Shown: positions 29,226-35,502 of the stretch, piece after piece
Numbering within the stretch: position 1 is the stretch's first letter
Layout of the letters: every line of letters begins with the position of its first letter
Assembly: GCA_002753495.1 (NCBI GenBank)
Contig: PEAJ01000003.1
Span: 1-40,624, forward strand
Origin: Magnetococcales bacterium HA3dbin3
Lineage (GTDB): Bacteria; Pseudomonadota; Magnetococcia; Magnetococcales; DC0425bin3
DNA: 40,624 nt
Direction: 5' to 3'
Position numbers and translations under genes: made by a program
The notes under the pieces: generated by a model
Told to the model about the DNA's origin: nothing
Database searches by the model: none
The model's input: only the letters and a program-made list of their open reading frames with translations

Positions 29226-29370
29226 TTGGCACCGATCGTCGCTTAGGTTGGCACCGATTTAGGGTTGTAAAAAAGTCATCGGCACGCATCTTGCTTTTAC
29301 CAACCGGACACCTGCTGTACCGCGCCGCCTTCGTTGGCATAAATTTTTGCGCTCGTTGGCACTGATTTAG
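29226..29370. repeat. Cluster of TTGGCAC-type motifs, possible insertion-sequence end
   Basis: TTGGCACCGAT occurs at 29226 and 29248. A diverged TTGGCACTGATTTA lies at 29356, and partial forms (CGGCACGCATC, TTGGCATAAATTTTT) lie near 29279 and 29334. Several directly repeated motifs at a terminus are a feature of IS21-type elements, but no transposase gene is present. The cluster lies exactly where the soxB-like frame breaks off and just before the prophage-like genes. The remaining bases to 29432 hold no gene. Confidence 0.4.
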
Positions 29371-29432
29371 AGCCTACCTTCCCCGCTCTCGCCACCTCCT
29401 CCTAAGAAAATGCATTGTTCTGTTTTTTTCTG

Positions 29433-29526
29433 TTGCATAGCCTACGCAGTATGCTATGATGGATTCATCGATCGGGGCAGACGGCCCCACCCGCTCCTCG
29501 GGGATATCAGGGGATGGAGATGGAAG
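29433..29526 (+). promoter_or_regulatory. Promoter and structured leader, copy A
   Basis: TTGCAT (29433-29438) and TATGAT (29455-29460), 16 bases apart, form a strong promoter with a TGC extension. The predicted 5' leader of about 60 bases starts near ATTCATCGATCGG. It has GGGGC (29474-29478) pairing with GCCCC (29484-29488) and a pyrimidine-rich CCCGCTCCTC followed by GGGG (29500-29503). GCCCC could alternatively pair with that downstream GGGG. The CTCC could also pair with the GGAG ribosome site at 29516-29519. The same module recurs at 31131-31226 with identical stems and changed loop bases. Confidence 0.65.
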
Positions 29527-29919
29527 ATGCAAGAAAAAACACATCATTTCGTTCAGCTCGCCATTGATCGCGCAGCCCGCCTTTTAGAGGAAAGGCTTGT
29601 GCAGCTAAGGGCGGTTAAGGGCCCCGGCTGCCCCTTCCCCCAATTCGATCCACGCGTGGTTGAATGGCACCGGGAAATCAAAAAGAAGTGCTGTGCGGAG
29701 TCTGAGAGGCATGTACCTGCCATAACAGCAGCCGCTTTTGCCGCTGCCGGCGCTATGGCAGTGGCAGAAACTGATGCCGCAATAGTGACTGTGGCGGAAA
29801 AAGCCGCCCAGTCTGTTGTCCATAAGATATGCCCGTTCCCGACTGCGTTGGAGCTATCAGATGCATACGTAGGGCTCTCACCCCTCTATCCTCCCGAGGA
29901 AAACGACTGCGCAGGGTGA
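29527..29919 (+). CDS. Small protein of unknown function, first of the leader-linked cluster
   Basis: The 130-aa product has a helical N-terminal third (FVQLAIDRAARLLEERLVQL), then a short Pro/Cys stretch and a long alanine-rich helix of about 40 residues (AITAAAFAAAGAMAVAETDA). The C-terminus is proline-containing and acidic. No signal peptide is evident and I recognise no family. ATG 29527 is preferred because GGAG lies 7 bases upstream and it sits right after the structured leader. The frame extends upstream to 29410 but that part overlaps the promoter. It lies at the left edge of the prophage-like region and is read with its own strong promoter. Confidence 0.6.
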   Translation: MQEKTHHFVQLAIDRAARLLEERLVQLRAVKGPGCPFPQFDPRVVEWHREIKKKCCAESERHVPAITAAAFAAAGAMAVAETDAAIVTVAEKAAQSVVHKICPFPTALELSDAYVGLSPLYPPEENDCAG

Positions 29920-29934
29920 CTAAGACGGCAAGCC

Positions 29935-29964
29935 GGTGGTGGGAGATAGCCCTCCCCCACCACC
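29935..29964 (+). promoter_or_regulatory. Strong hairpin between two small genes
   Basis: GGTGGTGGG (29935-29943) is the exact reverse complement of CCCACCACC (29956-29964), giving a 9-bp stem with a 12-base loop in the transcript. No T-run follows, so it is not a standard terminator. It lies between the stop at 29919 and the next start at 30000. It could stabilise the upstream message, limit read-through or set relative expression. Confidence 0.5.
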
Positions 29965-29999
29965 ATCCTTCATATCCTCCAAAAAATGAGGTTGAGAAA

Positions 30000-30551
30000 A
30001 TGTTGAAATCTTTCGATAAATTTTCACAGGATTCCATTCTACTGGTCTCGGCGGAGGCTCGTGCCGTTCTCTCCGACGCGGCCCGGGAGGGACGGACGGC
30101 TGCGGTGATAGAGGATGTCCGTGATGCCTATGACATACTCCGTCCCCTCGCTGTTGTCTCCGCCGCACGCCTCCTGATCGGGGCGCGCGGGCGGATCGAC
30201 GAGGGGGAGCTCCGCCGACTCCTCGGCGCCCCCGGGACAGTCGTTGATCACCTATCCGTCGTAGAAATTTATGGGTCAACCCCTTATGATAATATTTTCT
30301 TATCTGACTTCTTCGACGCGACGACCCTCGATAACACCGTGAGACATGCCCTCACGGTGTCAATTTTTTGCGATCTCCGTGCGTGCCCTGTTTGCGTTGG
30401 GGGGGGCTGCCCCTCATGTGCGCAGATCGGGGACAGCATCGTCCAGGTGCGCCCTGGACGGCCATCGTGCTTTGGCAAGAGCCCCCAAGAGCGGTTTGAG
30501 GAGGAGATCAGGGAGTGGCTGTCCCTGCCTCCGTCAGAGACGAGGATCTGA
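30000..30551 (+). CDS. Protein of unknown function with a CxxC-x4-CxxC cluster
   Basis: From ATG 30000 (GAGG upstream) the product is 183 aa. The N-terminal two thirds look helical (SAEARAVLSDAAREGRTAAV, then RLLIGARGRIDEGELRRLL). Residues 124-140 have Cys124, then Cys129-x2-Cys132-x4-Cys137-x2-Cys140, a tight four-cysteine pair that could bind zinc or an iron-sulfur cluster. The C-terminal helix has ERFEEEIREWLSLPPSE. The frame extends upstream to 29829 but overlaps the preceding gene. A terminator follows 12 bases after the stop. I recognise no family. Confidence 0.6.
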   Translation: MLKSFDKFSQDSILLVSAEARAVLSDAAREGRTAAVIEDVRDAYDILRPLAVVSAARLLIGARGRIDEGELRRLLGAPGTVVDHLSVVEIYGSTPYDNIFLSDFFDATTLDNTVRHALTVSIFCDLRACPVCVGGGCPSCAQIGDSIVQVRPGRPSCFGKSPQERFEEEIREWLSLPPSETRI

Positions 30552-30563
30552 GAGATAAACACA

Positions 30564-30599
30564 CCCTGGCGGGCCATCCTCTGCCAGGGCATCTTTTTT
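30564..30599 (+). terminator. Rho-independent terminator or attenuator before the HTH gene
   Basis: CCCTGGC (30564-30570) pairs with GCCAGGG (30583-30589). CATC and a run of six T residues (30594-30599) follow. The T-run is directly followed by the GGAG (30600-30603) of the next gene, which has no separate promoter that I can see, so it may act as an attenuator. Confidence 0.8.
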
Positions 30600-30606
30600 G
30601 GAGTAT

Positions 30607-31098
30607 ATGCAAGGGCGTAACTATATGATAAAGCTGGTCTATCCCGACTCAGAGCACGCACTTAGGTTTGATCCCGTGCGGATCGCTGTCCGCTGGCCGC
30701 ACGGGAAAGTTATTGACGGGGAAGAGTTTTCGTCTATCGCCGCGGCTGGGGGCGTCATAAAGACCGACCAGAGAATCGGAGTTCTACGCGCGTTCCAGGT
30801 CGAGGACGGCAGCCTTTTGGCAGATTCCATTGTTTCTGTTGAGGATGTTCGTGGAAAGCGCTTGCGCGATCTGCTGTCGCTCATGTCTCTCACACGCGAC
30901 CAGGCGGCGGCGCTGGTGATGGTCTCGCCATCGACGCTGGATGCGTGGATCTCACAGACTGGGGGGGCGGCCAAAAGGTCTGCCCCCGCGTGGGCCCTGC
31001 TGCTCCTCTCTCTCCTCTACGAGGCACGCGCCGCCGGAGAGGTAGGAGAGGCGATCGAGCGTAGAGCGCGCGCACGGGTGGAGTCCAAAAAAATTTAG
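30607..31098 (+). CDS. Small helix-turn-helix protein, likely transcriptional regulator
   Basis: The 163-aa product has an N-terminal part with beta character (MIKLVYPDSEHALRFDP, then RIGVLRAFQVEDG). Residues 95-117, SLTRDQAAALVMVSPSTLDA followed by WIS, match the helix-turn-helix pattern of XRE-like or Mu-type regulators. The C-terminal region is helical and basic (AIERRARARVESKK). The start may instead be ATG 30625, where the spacing from AAGGG is good; the TTG at 30598 is unlikely. The terminator just upstream overlaps its ribosome-site area. If a regulator, it may act on the paired promoters nearby. The family is not recognised with certainty. Confidence 0.6.
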   Translation: MQGRNYMIKLVYPDSEHALRFDPVRIAVRWPHGKVIDGEEFSSIAAAGGVIKTDQRIGVLRAFQVEDGSLLADSIVSVEDVRGKRLRDLLSLMSLTRDQAAALVMVSPSTLDAWISQTGGAAKRSAPAWALLLLSLLYEARAAGEVGEAIERRARARVESKKI

Positions 31099-31130
31099 GA
31101 TGGATCGCTCCTTGCCGTGCCGTTTTTTCC

Positions 31131-31226
31131 TTGTATAGACCACCACGCGTGCTATAATGAAATCATCGATCGGGGCACATCGCCCCGCCCGCTCCTCGGG
31201 GGGAAATCAGGGGATGGAGATGAAAA
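31131..31226 (+). promoter_or_regulatory. Promoter and structured leader, copy B
   Basis: TTGTAT (31131-31136) and TATAAT (31153-31158), 16 bases apart, precede a leader that matches copy A at 29433-29526 over almost its whole length. GGGGC (31172-31176) pairs with GCCCC (31182-31186), and the loop is ACATC instead of AGACG. CCCGCTCCTC and a G-run (31198-31203) follow. The shared ATCAGGGGATGGAGATG stretch sets the ribosome site 7 bases from ATG 31227. Confidence 0.65.
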
Positions 31227-31967
31227 ATGAATAAAACCAATTTTTTGGTCCCGCTGCCATCCCTCACAGGCCTTGAAGCGGCTGAGGCTGAGCCTGTCCG
31301 CGACCGTCAGCTTGGCATAGCCCGCAGGATCGGCGAGGCGTTCGCTTTATCCGAGGACGGCGCCAGCCGTGAGGAGATCAGCTCGGGACTAGAAGGCCAG
31401 GAGCCAGTTTTTTTCGGTCTCGTGCTCGGATACGCTTCCCTGTCAGAGTACGACAGGGTGGTAGCTCATCTCGCCGGCATCACGTCGGCGCGCTGGTGGG
31501 TGACGACGGGGGCGAAGATTTTTCCGGAGCTGATCTCCAGCGCTATCAGACACATCCGTCTCGGTGAGCTGCCGGAGCTGGAAGGGACTGAAAAGCAAGC
31601 GGTCTGGGCGGGGGAGATCCGCGCCCAGCATCTCGATCGCGCAGAGCGTATGCTGCGCATCGCGCGTATCGTACAAAGTGAGACGATCTTCCTCAGTATG
31701 TCCGAACAGGCACAGGCGGAGGCATATACTGAGATCAAAAAAATTGCGGCGGGGACTTCTCTCCTGGACCAGGGCGCCCATGGAGGGGATTTTGTCACCC
31801 TCATGCGTCTCGCGGGCGACTCTGGTCGCTACGAGGCGTTTTACACCTGGCTGCGCGGCCGGACTGCATCTGGATGGTGGCTGGAGCGCAAGGTGGCGGG
31901 AATGGATTTGATTATGAAAGATTTTTTACGGGTGAGTTCAGCTGCTCAGAGCAGCTTCCGCTCCTAG
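31227..31967 (+). CDS. Protein of unknown function, leader-linked
   Basis: The 246-aa product has no signal peptide or membrane segment. It appears mostly helical, with LGIARRIGEAFALSEDGASR early and AERMLRIARIVQSETIFLSM mid-chain. Aromatic pairs (SARWWVTTG, ASGWWLERK) recur at about residues 89 and 218. It ends with a serine-rich tail (SSAAQSSFRS) encoded across a short perfect hairpin. It shares its promoter and leader with the first gene of the cluster, yet the two proteins look unrelated. It lies convergent to the tail operon with a 22-base gap. I recognise no family. Confidence 0.6.
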   Translation: MNKTNFLVPLPSLTGLEAAEAEPVRDRQLGIARRIGEAFALSEDGASREEISSGLEGQEPVFFGLVLGYASLSEYDRVVAHLAGITSARWWVTTGAKIFPELISSAIRHIRLGELPELEGTEKQAVWAGEIRAQHLDRAERMLRIARIVQSETIFLSMSEQAQAEAYTEIKKIAAGTSLLDQGAHGGDFVTLMRLAGDSGRYEAFYTWLRGRTASGWWLERKVAGMDLIMKDFLRVSSAAQSSFRS

Positions 31968-31989
31968 TCGGCGGCGGTAGGGTTCTCGA

Positions 31990-32217
31990 TCACATATAAA
32001 ACACTGGCGTATCATCGCTTTCCGTCTGCGCCTTGACGACCCTCCCGTCGCGCACGGTGACACGATCTCCCGACACCGAGACCCCATCCCACGCCGCCTC
32101 GACCACCCCGCGCGGCGTGGCGACGCGGGCGGTGCTGCCGGAGACGGAGAGGATCCGGCCAGAAGACGACGCATCGCCGACTAAAAGGGAACGCAGCTCA
32201 AGTAGAGGATGGGGCAT
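31990..32217 (-). CDS. Small protein ending the tail operon
   Basis: The 75-aa product has a beta-rich sequence (GRILSVSGSTARVATPRGVV, then VSVSGDRVTVRDGRVVKAQ) that resembles a KOW/OB-like small barrel seen in phage tail-tip or baseplate accessory proteins. Its start lies inside the end of the hub gene (20-base overlap), which supports coupled translation. A competing frame at 31938-32174 is arginine-rich and less plausible. The function is unknown. Confidence 0.55.
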   Translation of the reverse strand: MPHPLLELRSLLVGDASSSGRILSVSGSTARVATPRGVVEAAWDGVSVSGDRVTVRDGRVVKAQTESDDTPVFYM

Positions 32218-33598
32218 AGCGGAGCACCTCCAATGAAGTCGTGATGCGCGGCAAGCGCGCCTCGTGCGTGACGCTCGTGACCTTGCCGCGCCAGGAATCG
32301 CCCATCAGGGCGTCGTGGACCTCGACCAGCTGGCCAGGCATGATGCCGGGGCGGTAGATACAGGTCAGTGAAATCTCTTGCAGATCCTCCCCGGCGTCGA
32401 TCTCGGAGCGGCCGCGCTCGATCTTTTCGGCGCTGTTGGCAAGAAGCGGTTCAGCGATGTCTTTGCCCGGGTAATCGCCAGCGCCGCGCTGACAGATGAT
32501 GTCGCTGTCCCCGTAGCCGGTGCCGTTTTTGGTCTGCCCGGAGATGCGCAGAGAGACCGGGTAGGCTTCGAGCCCGCCGGCTGTTTTGGGCGTGATCAAT
32601 CCCCAGGCCTGGGCAACGGATCGGTACTTCACCCGCGCGACGGCCGTGCCGGCGTACTCCGCGGTCAGGGTGCGGTTGTCGGATTCCAGATTCAGCTCAC
32701 CCAGGGTTACCCCGAGCCAGAGGACGCTGACGATGGCCACTGCTGGCTTACTGATGGCAGCCATGGAAGTCCCTGAGAATGTGACGATTTCTTCGTTCTC
32801 TACCAGGTGGTTTCCCTCAGGGAAGATAAGTCCGGCGGAGGCCTCCAAAGCCAGATTGGTCACATTGGCGTCGACGTAGGCGAGGGTGTGTACCGTGTCG
32901 CCGCCGTAAAACTCCGTGCGGCCGCGATTGAGACCGGCCGGCCTGGCGTCCGGCTCGATATTGATCGGGCTGCCTTGTGGCAGATAGCCACGCACGACGA
33001 TCCGATTGACGCGCAGTCGCGACCGGTGCGACTCGCGGCAGGAGAGATTGTCGGCGATGTCGGTCAAGACATGATCCGGCGTGGCCGTGCCCCAGTCCGG
33101 TGGCGAGACCGGAAAGCGCTTACGCGTATGCAGCCGACCGTCGGGCAGACTCTCGACCACCCCGCCCGCCGCCTCGGCGATGGTGCGGACTACCTCGATT
33201 GGAAACCCCTCATGAATCGCCAGCCGGACCCGCCCGGATATGAGCCAGTTAATCATGTCCCAAACGATGGTCTCGCCGATCGCTTCCTCGGCGGCGGTGT
33301 GCGCCATGATCGGGGCATCCCAGGTGCGCTCGATAGGCTTTGCGCGCGGGGTTGCATAGCGCGCGGCCGGGCTGATGACGGCAACGACCAGTCGCGGCCG
33401 ATGTACACCCTCGCGCGACAGCTCTTTGCGATCGACGATCACACCGTATGTTTCGCCCGCGGCGTCGGCGCCGCCCAGGCGGATGGTCAGCGCGTCGTCG
33501 ACCTGGATGCGCTGATAATCTGCCGGGTTTTCCAGCTCGACCTGGCCGGTCCAGAACAGGTCGCCCTCGGATACTGAAAGAGTGATGGAGATTGGCAT
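32198..33598 (-). CDS. Phage tail protein, baseplate-hub-like
   Basis: The 466-aa product starts with a beta-rich domain (ITLSVSEGDLFWTGQVELEN, then DALTIRLGGADAAGETYGVI). A middle region resembles the hub/late-control-D type (EEAIGETIVWDMINWLISGR and SPPDWGTATPDHVLTDIADN). A C-terminal region has SLTCIYRPGIMPGQLVEVHD, with GKVTSVTHEARLP near the end. This organisation fits a tail hub that joins tube to baseplate. ATG 33598 is chosen; upstream codons to 33658 have a different character. It follows the AT-rich gene. The family assignment is inference from sequence pattern. Confidence 0.6.
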   Translation of the reverse strand: MPISITLSVSEGDLFWTGQVELENPADYQRIQVDDALTIRLGGADAAGETYGVIVDRKELSREGVHRPRLVVAVISPAARYATPRAKPIERTWDAPIMAHTAAEEAIGETIVWDMINWLISGRVRLAIHEGFPIEVVRTIAEAAGGVVESLPDGRLHTRKRFPVSPPDWGTATPDHVLTDIADNLSCRESHRSRLRVNRIVVRGYLPQGSPINIEPDARPAGLNRGRTEFYGGDTVHTLAYVDANVTNLALEASAGLIFPEGNHLVENEEIVTFSGTSMAAISKPAVAIVSVLWLGVTLGELNLESDNRTLTAEYAGTAVARVKYRSVAQAWGLITPKTAGGLEAYPVSLRISGQTKNGTGYGDSDIICQRGAGDYPGKDIAEPLLANSAEKIERGRSEIDAGEDLQEISLTCIYRPGIMPGQLVEVHDALMGDSWRGKVTSVTHEARLPRITTSLEVLRYAPSST

Positions 33599-33626
33599 CG
33601 GATTAAACCAAAACAAGCTGCAAAGA

Positions 33627-34499
33627 TCATGATTTGCGCCGAAACGACAGAAAGACATCGCAAACAGGAATGAGTGACGAAGATGATTGTGTCGGGAGTG
33701 ACCAGGTATCCCCAGACCTCAAAAGCACGACCGGTCCCCCGGTCACCACTGGGCCAAACCAGGCTGCCGTGAGTGATGAAGCGATTGACTGCATCGGCAT
33801 AGAGTTGTCATAAACAGGGATGTTTATCGTCGATACAGCTGACGAAACCGTAATATTCACCCCATTGACTATAAATTTTTTAATTAAAAAGGTACCTTGT
33901 AAACAATTATAGAAGAACCCATAAACAGGGGTAAGAACTTCGATAACACTAATTGGTTGAATTCCTTTGCTTACCCAGTTTTCAATAGAAATTTCATCCC
34001 AACTGGTAGAAATCCTGTAGTAGGTAAAACATCCGGAGCATGGGCCGGTTGGGAATTTACTATCGTATGAAATTTTCTCATATAGCGGAGAGCCAGGAGT
34101 CCGTAAAATCGCCGGGTAAGACGGGATCCCTCCATCTGTGACGAAGGAGGAAGTGTAGATGGACAGCGTAACATTTCCACCGTTAACATTATCTTGCCTA
34201 GAGGGTTCCCTATAGAAATTAACCACATAGGACTCAAGGTATCCATCACCTACAAACTTTATGTATATTACAGACGTGCCTGAGTCGAAAAACGCCCCAG
34301 TTCCATCATTAAAAAAATTGAGAAATCTCCACGGGAAAATATCTCTAAAATTAGCGTCTATCCTGATAAGGAACCTCCATGAAATACCGTCTTGACCAAG
34401 GAACCGGTAGAGTTTTCCGCTATATCTTTTTGGGCCAAGGCTCGCCCCCACCACCTCATCAAACGGTCCAAGATCAATGGCTTGCGTCTGCGTCGTCAT
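33627..34499 (-). CDS. AT-rich gene within the tail operon, unknown product
   Basis: The 290-aa product is rich in Tyr, Phe, Ser and Asn (FFNDGTGAFFDSGTSVIYIK) and looks beta-rich, as receptor-binding tail proteins often do. The DNA is clearly more AT-rich than the genes on either side (for example 33860-34330), so it was probably exchanged horizontally. The 4-base ATGA overlap with the gene before it keeps it in the operon. No signal peptide is evident. It may set host range or act as an accessory gene of the tail. I recognise no family. Confidence 0.6.
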   Translation of the reverse strand: MTTQTQAIDLGPFDEVVGASLGPKRYSGKLYRFLGQDGISWRFLIRIDANFRDIFPWRFLNFFNDGTGAFFDSGTSVIYIKFVGDGYLESYVVNFYREPSRQDNVNGGNVTLSIYTSSFVTDGGIPSYPAILRTPGSPLYEKISYDSKFPTGPCSGCFTYYRISTSWDEISIENWVSKGIQPISVIEVLTPVYGFFYNCLQGTFLIKKFIVNGVNITVSSAVSTINIPVYDNSMPMQSIASSLTAAWFGPVVTGGPVVLLRSGDTWSLPTQSSSSLIPVCDVFLSFRRKS

Positions 34500-35053
34500 C
34501 GAATTGGTATCCCGAGGTGGATGATGCTCACCCCACCATCTGGCATGAGCGGTGGCGTGTCACCGAGGACGGCATAGCGGATGGTCATGCTTTTACGTAC
34601 CGGATTCAGCGCGAGGAGGGGGTAGGAGATGGTCGCGGACGCCCGTACCGGACTTGTGCAGGCCCACTCCGCCCGCATAGCCTGCGCTACCGAGGTCAGA
34701 GTGCCGTACTGGGCTGTTGCGGCTGCGGCCACCCCCAGGCCGTAGACGCCTCGCGCTGCGGCAGAGAGGTAGCTTGCCCCACAGATGCCGCGCGCCGCCG
34801 CCTCGACGCGCAGGCCGTAGCTCGCTCTGACAGCGGCCGAGACACCGAGAGACCATGCCCCACGCTCGGCAACCCGGGTGACGGTGATCCCCTCCGTGAG
34901 GACGGCGTTGCCGGTCTGGTCGAGGATCCTGCCGCCATCCTGCCCCAGGATCCGGCCCGGGTAGACGGACGGGAACTCGATTGCCAAGAGATTCCCGGCC
35001 TGGTCGAGGATCTTCCCCCCAGCCTGGTCGAGGAGATGTGAGACGGTCGTCAA
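34496..35053 (-). CDS. Phage tail protein with short repeats
   Basis: The 185-aa product opens with repeated LDQxG units (LLDQAGGKILDQAGN, then GRILGQDGGRILDQTGN). An alanine-rich stretch follows with a loosely repeated pattern (RASYGLRVEAAARG, LSAAARGVYGLGVAAAA). The C-terminus is beta-like with MTIRYAVLGD. Such ILxEDG-type openings are common in small phage tail proteins. Both ends overlap neighbours by 4 bases (ATGA). The exact role is unknown. Confidence 0.55.
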   Translation of the reverse strand: MTTVSHLLDQAGGKILDQAGNLLAIEFPSVYPGRILGQDGGRILDQTGNAVLTEGITVTRVAERGAWSLGVSAAVRASYGLRVEAAARGICGASYLSAAARGVYGLGVAAAATAQYGTLTSVAQAMRAEWACTSPVRASATISYPLLALNPVRKSMTIRYAVLGDTPPLMPDGGVSIIHLGIPIR

Positions 35054-35502
35054 GGCGCGATCGCCCAGGGCGGATGCCCTTCATAAAGGTGCAACCCTGC
35101 CACCTGCGTCGGCCGGCTGGTGGCGATCACCGGCGGCGTTGGCGGGCTCGCCAGCGGGTCCGGCGGCGCAGTGACGGTGAGGGTATCCTCCAGGTAGTCG
35201 AGGATCGTCACCGGCACCGGCCGCAAGATTGCCAGGTGTCCAGAGGCGTCGATCCCTTGCATGGCGAGCACCTGCCAGTCGAGCTGGTGCGCGGTGATGG
35301 CGCTCTCGATCGTCGCCAGCGGGTCAGCAGTGTCGATGTCGATCAGCACGTGCGTCAGCCGCCGTCCGCTCACCACGCGCGTCCCCGGCATCATCCCCGC
35401 CGGCCACTCGCCGCGCATTTGCCGGATGGTCGCTTGCACAGCGGCGGGGAGTGCGCCGAAAGACGTATCGTCCGGCATGTTGAGGATGGCGTCGCAAATC
35501 AT
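35050..35502 (-). CDS. Small phage tail-fibre accessory protein
   Basis: The 150-aa product shows VVSGRRLTHVLIDIDTADP and HQLDWQVLAMQGI, followed by a proline-rich C-terminus (PPDPLASPPTPPV). Placement after the fibre/spike gene and before two tail genes suggests a fibre-assembly or tip role. This is only positional inference. ATG 35502 overlaps the preceding stop by 4 bases. The longer frame to 35658 is rejected because it overlaps the fibre gene. I recognise no family with confidence. Confidence 0.55.
   Translation of the reverse strand: MICDAILNMPDDTSFGALPAAVQATIRQMRGEWPAGMMPGTRVVSGRRLTHVLIDIDTADPLATIESAITAHQLDWQVLAMQGIDASGHLAILRPVPVTILDYLEDTLTVTAPPDPLASPPTPPVIATSRPTQVAGLHLYEGHPPWAIAP

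Noticed and set aside
29226-29260. TTGGCAC as a sigma54 -24 element
   Set aside because: The matching TTGC -12 element is not present at the required 5-base distance in any copy.
31941-31957. AGCTGCT/AGCAGCT hairpin as a terminator between the convergent units
   Set aside because: It lies within the coding end of the 246-aa gene and has no T-run after it.
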